The notes below the pieces were generated by a model. That model did no database searches. It had not been told where the DNA came from and saw only the letters and a list, made by a program, of their open reading frames with translations. Position numbers and translations under genes: made by a program. Source: Candidatus Benthicola azotiphorus (GTDB lineage: Bacteria > Gemmatimonadota > Gemmatimonadetes > Palauibacterales > Palauibacteraceae). From it: 6,079 nucleotides of DNA. The DNA is taken from NCBI GenBank assembly GCA_947581745.1, contig CANPVW010000112.1:1-6079 (forward strand). The letters run 5' to 3'. Position 1 is the first letter of the stretch, and every line of letters begins with the position of its first letter. Below are positions 1 through 5,014 of the stretch, piece by piece.

Positions 1-171
1 CTGGCGGAGCGGTACACGCCACCCCCTGCGGCCGTTCGGCGAGCCACGCTGAGCGCGACCTGGGCCGCTGAAGAAGTCGTCGATCAGGCCGAAATCGATC
101 TCCCGCCGGACCCTCGACTGCAGGTCCCGGACGCCGCGGTTGGTATTGGGAAGATAGCTTCCTATCAGTAA
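1..171 (+). CDS. Possible 3' end of an unrecognised gene (5' end outside the window)
   Basis: A reading frame is open from the first base and ends at TAA (169-171), giving a 56-residue C-terminal fragment that ends in GIGKIASYQ. I recognise no family or motif. Coding support is mixed. Third codon positions in this frame are only about 70% G/C, while first positions are about 85%, which is the reverse of what the clear genes here show. The minus-strand frame whose third positions coincide with those GC-rich bases is also open from about 480 to the left edge. It includes a plausible stretch around REIDFGLIDDFF, but has no ATG, GTG or TTG start between 180 and 1. The fragment may therefore be a real + gene end, a decayed minus-strand gene, or non-coding. 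I list the + frame because it needs no start codon inside the window. Confidence 0.3.
   Translation: MAERYTPPPAAVRRATLSATWAAEEVVDQAEIDLPPDPRLQVPDAAVGIGKIASYQ
148..166. repeat. Two overlapping, mutually exclusive small inverted repeats
   Basis: GGAAG (149-153) pairs with CTTCC (158-162) around the loop ATAG. GATAG (153-157) pairs with CTATC (162-166) around the loop CTTC. Both are perfect 5-bp stems with 4-nt loops, and they share bases, so only one can form at a time. They lie at the end of the edge reading frame and about 100 bp before the next gene. No T-run follows, so neither looks like a standard terminator. A small operator or chance are both possible. Confidence 0.35.
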
Positions 172-260
172 CCAGGCCGTTTTCGTTGGGGTCCTTCCGC
201 ACCGGCCACCGCTTCTGCTAATCTCGAGATGCGTTGTTGTGTCCGTCGGGCAGAGCGAAC

Positions 261-264
261 GGAG
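261..264 (+). promoter_or_regulatory. Ribosome-binding site that decides the start of the small acidic protein gene
   Basis: GGAG lies 7 nt before the ATG at 272. The in-frame GTG at 239 has no comparable site, so the shorter start is preferred. Confidence 0.55.
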
Positions 265-271
265 CGCGCAG

Positions 272-634
272 ATGGACGAGCCGGACGACAGGCAAGACGA
301 CGAGCAGGAAGGATCGCGGAGCGGACAGCCCGGCGGACCGCCGTCCGAAGAGCGCGTGCGGCTGGAGCTCGTGCTGTTCGCCGACCTTATCCTGCGGCTC
401 GAGAAGGAGAACCGGCTCCCGGACGCCCTGCCGTTCATCCTCTCCCGCCTGGGGGACCTGCGGCGACTCCTGTTCGACTACGAGGTGCGTGCCACGGAGC
501 GGCTGCTTCCTATCGAGGATCCACACGAGCGGGCGGCGCGTCGACTCATCAAGGAAATGGAGGAAAGGCAGCGCGAGATGATCCGGGAGTGGGAAGAGGG
601 CTGGGACCCTGACAGGGAAGAGGGGCCGGACTAG
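272..634 (+). CDS. Small acidic, helix-rich hypothetical protein
   Basis: This 120-residue protein belongs to no family I recognise. Residues 1-30 form a hydrophilic, disordered-looking leader rich in Asp, Glu, Gln, Gly and Pro. Residues about 32-75 look amphipathic and helical, with regular Leu/Ile spacing among charged residues (LELVLFADLILRLEKE, then FILSRLGDLRRLLFDYE). The tail from about residue 85 is a very highly charged Glu/Arg helix that could form a coiled coil (IKEMEERQREMIREWEEG). There is no signal peptide, membrane segment or cysteine, so a cytoplasmic location is likely. The start is ATG at 272, served by GGAG seven bases upstream; an alternative GTG at 239 would add 11 residues. 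Codon use is strongly G/C at third positions, which supports genuine coding. It converges with the oxidoreductase operon, with only 25 bp between the two stop codons. The composition suggests a protein-binding or regulatory role, but nothing shows which. Confidence 0.75.
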   Translation: MDEPDDRQDDEQEGSRSGQPGGPPSEERVRLELVLFADLILRLEKENRLPDALPFILSRLGDLRRLLFDYEVRATERLLPIEDPHERAARRLIKEMEERQREMIREWEEGWDPDREEGPD

Positions 635-647
635 AAGACAGCCCGGC
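625..647. terminator. Weak hairpin between convergent genes
   Basis: GCCGG (625-629) and CCGGC (643-647) form a 5-bp stem with a 13-nt loop across the end of the + strand gene and just beyond the end of the minus-strand operon. It could act in both directions, but the stem is short and neither side has a convincing T-run. Confidence 0.2.
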
Positions 648-659
648 GCCATCCGCTTC

Positions 660-2822
660 TCAGCCCTGGAGCGTCAGCTTCAGCGGCAGATCCCGCAGCC
701 GCTGGCCCGTGAGCGCGAATACGGCGTTCGCCACGGCCGGGGCGATCGGCGGCGTCCCCGGTTCACCGATTCCGCCCGGCGGCGCCTTGCTCGGCACGAT
801 GTACGTCTCCACGGCGGGCATCTCGCTCAGCCGCAGCACCTGGTAGTCGTGGAAGTTCGACTCCTGCACGCGCCCTTCCTTGAGTGAGATCGAGCTGTGC
901 AGCGCGGCGCTGAGACCGAACGCGACGGCGCCTTGCAGCTGGACGGCTATGGTCGCGGGGTTGACCGCCACCCCGCAGTCCACCGCGCAGACCACCCGAT
1001 GCACGCGGATCCGGTCGTCCTCGACCGAGACCTCCGCGACCTCGGCGACGAAGCTCCCGAACGACTCGTGTATGGCCACGCCGCGCGCCTGTCCCGCGGG
1101 AAGCGGCGAGCCCCATTTCGCCTTCTCGGCCGCCAGCTCGAGCACTCCCAGCTGACGCGGATGGTCGGCCAGCAGCGTCCGCCGGTAGTCGACCGGGTCC
1201 CGCCCCGCGGCGTGCGCCGCTTCGTCCACCATGCTCTCCACCACGAAGGCGGTGTGCGTGTGACCCACCGAGCGCCACCACAGCACGGGGACCCCCGGCG
1301 CAGGCGTGTGCAGGCCGATCCGCCTGTTCGGAACCCCCGTCAGATAGGGCGAGTCAATCAGGCCTTCGACGGAATTCGGGTCTATTCCGTTCTCGCCGAT
1401 CATGCCTTCGAAGAGGGTACCGGTGACGATCGACTGGCCCACCGCCACGTGGTCCCACGCGATGATGCCTCCGTCAGCGCCGAGACCCAGCCGGGCCCGG
1501 TGCACGAACGCCGGACGGTAGTATCCGCCCCTGGTGTCGTTCTCCCTCGTCCATACCGTCTTCACCGGCGCTCCGGCGGCCTTCGCCACGTGCACCGCTT
1601 CGGCGACGAAGTCGTTCGCGGGGTTCGCTCGCCGGCCGAATCCGCCGCCCAGGAAGGTGGTGTGGAGCGTCACCTGTTCCGGCGCGAGGCCGAGGATCGC
1701 AGCTGCCGCTCCCTGGTCCACGGTCTGAAACTGCGTGCCGGTCCAGATCTCGCATCCGTCCGGCCCGATCCGCACCGTGCAGTTGAGGGGTTCCATCGGC
1801 GCGTGCGCCAGGTAGGGAACGGAGAACTGGCCCTCGATCGTCTTCGAGGCTGTGGCCAGCGCCTCGGCCACGTTCCCGGTCTCGTCGGCCGTCGCGCCGG
1901 GTGTCCCTGCGAGCTCGAGGTACTCGGCGCGCAGGGCGTCGGTATCGACACCGGCTGCCGGCCCCGGCGCCCACTCCACCTTCAGCGCGTTGCGGCCGGT
2001 CGTCGCCGCCCAGAAGTGATCCGCCACCACGGCGACGCCGCTCGGCACCTGCACGACCTGGCGCACTCCCGGAACGGCGAGCGCCTCCGTCGCGTCGAAC
2101 GAGCGCACCGTGCCCCCGAACGTGGGTGCATGCGCGACCACGGCCGTGAGCAGGCCGTCGAACTGGACGTCGATGCCGAACTGCGCCTGTCCCGTGATCT
2201 TCTCCGGCGTGTCGAGGCGCTTCCTCGGCGTCCCGATGACCGTCCAGTCCTCAGGGTCCTTGAGAGGCACTGAGCCCGGGGCTTCGAGAGCTGCCGCGGC
2301 TTTTGCGAGCTCGCCGAAGGTGGCGCGCTTGTCGCCCGCCACGACGACTCCGTTCAGCGCGCGACACTCGGACGGGCTCACGCCGAACTTCTCGGCCGCC
2401 GCGGCGACGAGCATCGCCCGCGCCAGCGCACCAGCCTGCCGGTATCGGTCGAACTCGGACCAGGTCGTGGTGGAGCCGCCGGTGGCCTGGATTCCGAATG
2501 CGGTGTGTGCGTACGCCGGCGCCGCCGGCGCATGCTCGACCCTGATCTGCCCCCAGTCGCACTCCAGCTCCTCGGCGATCAGCATCGGGAGCGAGGTCCA
2601 GATCCCCTGACCCATCTCGGAGTGCGCGAGGAGCACGGTGATCGTGTCGTCGGTGCCGATTCTCAGGAAGGCGTTGGGGGCGAACGTATCCGCCGGTGCC
2701 ATGCCGGCGATCGCCAGGCGCTTCGCCCCCGGGACGTGGAAGGCGATCACGAGGCCGCCCGTCGCGACGGCGCTCGTCTTCAGGAACTCGCGGCGCGTGG
2801 GGCCGGCAGAGGAGTGTCTCAT
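660..2822 (-). CDS. Tat-exported molybdopterin-binding large subunit of an IorB/CoxL-type molybdenum hydroxylase
   Basis: This 720-residue protein is the catalytic subunit of a xanthine-oxidase-family enzyme, which hydroxylates aldehydes or N-heterocycles at the molybdenum centre. The substrate cannot be read from sequence. A twin-arginine signal opens the protein (TRREFLKTSAVATGG, arginines 10-11), so folded export to the periplasm is expected. Family motifs follow in order: EMGQGIW (69-75), AHAPMEPLNC (339-348), the cofactor-binding GGGFGRR (392-398), WWRSVGHTHTAF (515-526), and GIGEPG (684-689), whose Glu687 matches the general-base glutamate of the family. Length and the single-chain arrangement fit the isoquinoline 1-oxidoreductase beta group. 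The ATG at 2822 was chosen because GGAGGTGA sits 5 nt upstream and the Tat signal begins there. The open frame continues 113 codons further, but that stretch is antisense-like reading through the small-subunit gene. The gene starts 5 bp after the small-subunit stop. Confidence 0.95.
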   Translation of the reverse strand: MRHSSAGPTRREFLKTSAVATGGLVIAFHVPGAKRLAIAGMAPADTFAPNAFLRIGTDDTITVLLAHSEMGQGIWTSLPMLIAEELECDWGQIRVEHAPAAPAYAHTAFGIQATGGSTTTWSEFDRYRQAGALARAMLVAAAAEKFGVSPSECRALNGVVVAGDKRATFGELAKAAAALEAPGSVPLKDPEDWTVIGTPRKRLDTPEKITGQAQFGIDVQFDGLLTAVVAHAPTFGGTVRSFDATEALAVPGVRQVVQVPSGVAVVADHFWAATTGRNALKVEWAPGPAAGVDTDALRAEYLELAGTPGATADETGNVAEALATASKTIEGQFSVPYLAHAPMEPLNCTVRIGPDGCEIWTGTQFQTVDQGAAAAILGLAPEQVTLHTTFLGGGFGRRANPANDFVAEAVHVAKAAGAPVKTVWTRENDTRGGYYRPAFVHRARLGLGADGGIIAWDHVAVGQSIVTGTLFEGMIGENGIDPNSVEGLIDSPYLTGVPNRRIGLHTPAPGVPVLWWRSVGHTHTAFVVESMVDEAAHAAGRDPVDYRRTLLADHPRQLGVLELAAEKAKWGSPLPAGQARGVAIHESFGSFVAEVAEVSVEDDRIRVHRVVCAVDCGVAVNPATIAVQLQGAVAFGLSAALHSSISLKEGRVQESNFHDYQVLRLSEMPAVETYIVPSKAPPGGIGEPGTPPIAPAVANAVFALTGQRLRDLPLKLTLQG

Positions 2823-2827
2823 CGGTC

Positions 2828-2835
2828 TCACCTCC
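2828..2835 (-). promoter_or_regulatory. Strong ribosome-binding site of the large subunit, overlapping the small-subunit stop
   Basis: GGAGGTGA is nearly a perfect match to the 16S rRNA anti-Shine-Dalgarno sequence and lies 5 nt before the ATG at 2822. Its last three bases are the TGA stop of the upstream gene. A ribosome finishing the small subunit is therefore placed directly on the next start, which favours translational coupling and matched subunit amounts. Confidence 0.85.
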
Positions 2836-3283
2836 CGCCCAGCTCGGCCGCCCGCTTCACGGCAGCTCGAATGCGCTCGTAGGTTCCGCACCGGCAGATC
2901 AGTCCGTTCATCGCCTGGTCGATTGCCGCGTCGTCGGGCGTCGGGTCGGAGGCGACCAGCGCCGCGGCGGCCATGATCTGCCCGGACTGACAGTAGCCGC
3001 ACTGGACCACGTCGAGCTCCGCCCAGGCTTGCTGCACCGGATGGCTGCCGTCGTCTGACAGGCCCTCGATCGTCGTGATCTGCTTCCCCTCGGCCGACGA
3101 GGCCTTCGTCGTGCAGGAGCGCTTCGCCTCGCCGTCTATGTGGACCGTGCAGGCGCCGCACAGCGCCATTCCGCAGCCGTACTTCGTGCCCGTCATGCCC
3201 AGCAGGTCCCTGAGCACCCAGAGCAGAGGCATGTCCGGAGCGGCATCCACGTCGTGCGCGGTGCCGTTAATCGTGAGTCTCAT
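2828..3283 (-). CDS. [2Fe-2S] small subunit of an IorA/CoxS-type molybdenum hydroxylase
   Basis: This 151-residue iron-sulfur subunit carries electrons from the molybdenum centre of its partner towards an external acceptor. The N-terminal plant-ferredoxin-like domain holds Cys37, Cys42, Cys45 and Cys57 (KYGCGMALCGACTVHIDG and the following cysteine). The C-terminal helical domain holds the second cluster with Cys95, Cys98, Cys130 and Cys132 (VQCGYCQSGQIM and LICRCGTYERI). All eight expected cysteines are present and the length is normal for the family. It has no signal peptide, so it would have to reach the periplasm bound to the Tat-targeted large subunit, as is known for related enzymes. 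The ATG at 3283 is preceded by GGAG with an 8-nt spacer. The frame runs further upstream, but the extra 50 residues have no family character. It is the first gene of the two-gene operon. Confidence 0.95.
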   Translation of the reverse strand: MRLTINGTAHDVDAAPDMPLLWVLRDLLGMTGTKYGCGMALCGACTVHIDGEAKRSCTTKASSAEGKQITTIEGLSDDGSHPVQQAWAELDVVQCGYCQSGQIMAAAALVASDPTPDDAAIDQAMNGLICRCGTYERIRAAVKRAAELGGR

Positions 3284-3481
3284 GCATAGGTCTCCGACAG
3301 AAGGGTTCGCGGTTCCCGGGGGCGCTGGGGACGCGCCGGTCGATCTCAACCTCTGGGGGACGAGTGTACGCGTCAAGGTACCCTTGATGGCTCCCTGCAC
3401 GAAAAGTGGGCATGTGGGAATTACGAGGAGCACCGCGCCCAGGGTACTCGAATGACTGATCGAGGCGCTGAACCGAATGAC
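3284..3481 (-). promoter_or_regulatory. Upstream control region of the molybdenum hydroxylase operon
   Basis: This 198-bp gap contains no convincing gene. It should hold the operon promoter, because a terminator-like hairpin separates it from the gene upstream. On the minus strand, TACACT (3368-3363) matches four of six bases of a -10 box. TTGACG (3376-3371) matches five of six bases of a -35 box, but it has no good -10 box at the normal distance. Both lie beside the palindrome at 3373-3387. No single promoter can be fixed by eye; a regulator-dependent promoter would explain the poor match. Confidence 0.35.
3373..3387. promoter_or_regulatory. Perfect 15-bp palindrome, candidate operator
   Basis: TCAAGG, a 3-bp centre TAC, then CCTTGA form a perfect 6+3+6 inverted repeat, 90-104 bp before the start of the small-subunit gene. 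It overlaps the TTGACG element and sits just upstream of a possible -10 box (TACACT, minus strand). The position and symmetry fit a dimeric repressor or activator site. The arms recall the CTTGA-type half-sites of some MerR-family operators, but that resemblance is loose. No regulator gene lies in the window. Confidence 0.4.
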
Positions 3482-3489
3482 TCAGCGCC
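3464..3489 (-). terminator. Hairpin containing the stop codon of the membrane protein gene
   Basis: GGCGCTGA (minus strand, 3489-3482) pairs perfectly with TCAGCGCC (3471-3464) around a 10-nt loop. The TGA in the first arm is the stop codon of the 3482-4105 gene. The bases that follow (TCGATCAGTC on the minus strand) are not a T-run, so this is at best a weak intrinsic terminator. It may instead protect the 3' end of the message. Confidence 0.4.
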
Positions 3490-4105
3490 GCGCCGAAGCG
3501 GTGCCCCGATCTCGCAGCCGGATGAGGACGATCGCGGTCAGCGCGCCCACGGTATTGGACACCAGGTCCCAGCCCGTGTTGACGTAGCCACCGACGTTCG
3601 TCTCGGGCATGGTCAGGGTCGCCACGAACTCGACGACCTCGTTGAGGGCCCCGAAGCCCAACCCGGCGGCGGCCGCCAGGGCCAGCAGCCCGAAGGTGGG
3701 AGAAGGTGCGCGGCCTGACTTCTTCCGGACGGCGCTCTTCAGCCCCTGCCAGCAGACCCAGGTGGTCACGCCGAACCCGTAGGCGTGCACGACCTGGTCG
3801 TACTTCAGCCGCCCGGGGATCAGCCACAGCGAGTACAGCACCCGGCTTTCCGCGTTGACCGGCCAGCCGGAGGGAACGACGACGAGGCCGCCCGCCATGT
3901 GGGCCAGTCCCCACAGGCTGAGGGCCCACAGCGTTCCGGTGGTCAGCTCCACCGCCCGGTTGACCGCCGCCACGACTCCGATCAGCACCAGCATCACGCC
4001 GATGTAGAACAGGAACTCGCTGTTGCCGGCTCGAAGCCCGGCCGTCAGCGCGATCGCCAGGTAGCCGAACGTGAAGGCCGCCACCGGGCGCAGTCGGCGA
4101 TCCAT
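3482..4105 (-). CDS. DUF2238/YjdF-like integral membrane protein
   Basis: This 207-residue protein has about six hydrophobic segments, near residues 7-24, 29-48, 57-77, 104-120, 136-155 and 181-197, consistent with an inner-membrane protein. Conserved-looking polar motifs are KYDQVVHAYGFG (101-112), GALNEVVEF (152-160) and TNVGGYVNTGWDLVSNTVG (169-187). These match my memory of the DUF2238 family, to which E. coli YjdF belongs and whose biochemical role is unknown. The His, Glu and Asp residues inside or beside membrane helices could bind a metal or ligand, but that is inference. The start is ATG at 4105, with AGGAG 6 nt upstream; the longer open frame has no second good start. The gene appears to be transcribed alone, with a terminator upstream (4206-4244) and a hairpin at its own end. 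Confidence 0.82.
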   Translation of the reverse strand: MDRRLRPVAAFTFGYLAIALTAGLRAGNSEFLFYIGVMLVLIGVVAAVNRAVELTTGTLWALSLWGLAHMAGGLVVVPSGWPVNAESRVLYSLWLIPGRLKYDQVVHAYGFGVTTWVCWQGLKSAVRKKSGRAPSPTFGLLALAAAAGLGFGALNEVVEFVATLTMPETNVGGYVNTGWDLVSNTVGALTAIVLIRLRDRGTASARR

Positions 4106-4144
4106 GCAGTTCTCCTGAGAGGGAACGGAAAGGTGGGTCACCGG

Positions 4145-4174
4145 ACGATAGCGAGCGGGGCGATCCCGGCGCAA
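4145..4174 (-). promoter_or_regulatory. Possible promoter of the DUF2238-like gene
   Basis: On the minus strand TTGCGC (4174-4169) and TATCGT (4150-4145) are separated by 18 bp and lie about 40 bp before the ATG at 4105. Each half is only a partial match to the sigma-70 consensus (three or four of six bases). The placement after an intrinsic terminator supports a promoter somewhere in this gap. Confidence 0.25.
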
Positions 4175-4205
4175 TCGGCCGGTGCCTTGAATCGGTCCCG
4201 GATGG

Positions 4206-4244
4206 TCAAGAAACGAAAGAGGCGCCCCCTGAGGGACGCCTCTT
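4206..4244 (-). terminator. Rho-independent terminator of the outer-membrane barrel gene
   Basis: AAGAGGCG and CGCCTCTT (4217-4224 and 4237-4244) form a perfect 8-bp stem. Inside the loop, CCC and GGG can extend the pairing. Read on the minus strand, the stem is followed by TCGTTTCTTGA, a T-rich tract. It begins 25 bp after the stop of the 4270-4875 gene, as expected for its terminator. Confidence 0.8.
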
Positions 4245-4269
4245 CCTGGAATACCGGCTGTCGCCCGAA

Positions 4270-4875
4270 CTAGAGAGCGAAGGCCACGCCGCCCTGGAAC
4301 GTCCAGTTGCGGTTCTTCAGATCGCCGACCACGTCCGTGGCGTCGTTGATGTCGCTGAGGCCGAAGTTGTACCGCCCGTCCACCCACAGCGAGATCGAGC
4401 CGACGTAGATCGCCACGTCGGCACCCGCGACTCCCAACCACTCGGTGCTCTTCACGTTGTCGCCGCAGTCTTCACCGCTGGAGTCACAGCTCGTGTTGAA
4501 GCCGAGAGCGACGCCGCCGAACACGCTCGGCTTGATCATTCCGAGCGGGATGCCCGCCTTGATCACGGCCGGGATCTCGAAGTAGTTGAGGCTCAGCGAC
4601 TCGACCGTGTTCCCGATGTCGAGATCCGCGCCCTTCTGGGTGTACTGGCCGGCCACCTGGGCGCCGAGGATCCCCCAGTCGAAGTTGAGGAACACGCCAC
4701 CAGCGAATCCGGTGCGGTTGCTCTTGTCGAACGTATCCGCGAAATCCCCGGAGACCTGCGCCACCGAAACGCCGCCCCGCACACCGAGCTCCATTCCGGC
4801 CTGGGCCTTCGCCTGCGTGGTCACGAGAGCGAGACCGACGAGTGCCACCAGCGTCGAACGAACGAGATACCGCAT
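4270..4875 (-). CDS. PorT-family outer-membrane beta-barrel protein
   Basis: This 201-residue protein has a clear Sec signal peptide: a basic start (MRYLVR), a hydrophobic core to about residue 20, and a likely cleavage after AKA at residue 24. The mature part alternates hydrophobic and polar residues with many Gly and aromatic residues, as in small eight-stranded barrels. Typical PorT/Omp_b-brl_2 landmarks are ELGVRGGVS (29-37), NYFEIPAVIKAGIP (97-110), KPSVFGGVALGFN (115-127), WVDGRYNFGLSDI (164-176) and the closing strand WTFQGGVAFA (191-200). The last residue is Leu rather than the usual Phe or Tyr. Two cysteines (130 and 137) lie in a Ser/Asp/Glu-rich loop and could form a disulfide. The specific function is unknown; family members are often annotated only as porin-like. 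The start is ATG at 4875, with AGGAAG 8 nt upstream. It has its own terminator and is probably monocistronic. Confidence 0.85.
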   Translation of the reverse strand: MRYLVRSTLVALVGLALVTTQAKAQAGMELGVRGGVSVAQVSGDFADTFDKSNRTGFAGGVFLNFDWGILGAQVAGQYTQKGADLDIGNTVESLSLNYFEIPAVIKAGIPLGMIKPSVFGGVALGFNTSCDSSGEDCGDNVKSTEWLGVAGADVAIYVGSISLWVDGRYNFGLSDINDATDVVGDLKNRNWTFQGGVAFAL

Positions 4876-4899
4876 GTCAGTAGCTTCCTGTCTAAGTAA

Positions 4900-4927
4900 A
4901 TACTAGGACAATCCAATCCGACCGAAA
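4900..4927 (-). promoter_or_regulatory. Possible promoter of the barrel gene
   Basis: On the minus strand TAGTAT (4905-4900) resembles a -10 box in a locally AT-rich stretch that stands out from the GC-rich surroundings, about 25 bp before the ATG at 4875. A weak -35 candidate, TTTCGG, lies 16 bp further upstream. The leader would be short, but would still contain the AGGAAG ribosome-binding site. Confidence 0.35.
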
Positions 4928-5014
4928 TCGAGAATACTGGGAGGGGCAGCGGCGCGCAAGGCACCTGGATCCGTCGTCAACCGTGGGCGGGTGAAGCCGT
5001 GCGCCGCGGGGAAT

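Noticed and set aside
239..271. GTG start at 239 for the small acidic protein
   Set aside because: There is no Shine-Dalgarno sequence upstream, while the ATG at 272 has GGAG at 7 nt.
218..652. A 144-residue minus-strand open frame over the small acidic gene
   Set aside because: The + frame has the better codon bias and ribosome-binding site; the minus frame is Pro/Leu/Arg-rich without a recognisable fold.
897..2273. A 458-codon open frame on the + strand
   Set aside because: It lies wholly antisense to the large molybdopterin subunit and is rich in Arg and His with no motif. It is the usual mirror frame of a GC-rich gene.
2823..3161. A 113-residue N-terminal extension of the large subunit
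   Set aside because: It overlaps the well-supported small-subunit gene out of frame and is low-complexity. The Tat signal and strong ribosome-binding site fix the start at 2822.
3267..3929. A 220-residue minus-strand open frame bridging the intergenic gap
   Set aside because: It is out of frame with both neighbours, Arg/Gly-rich, and overlaps most of the DUF2238-like gene.
4974..4979. TTGACG on the minus strand as a -35 box for the barrel gene
   Set aside because: No -10-like sequence lies 15-19 bp downstream, and it is about 100 bp from the ATG; the AT-rich element at 4900-4905 is a better candidate.
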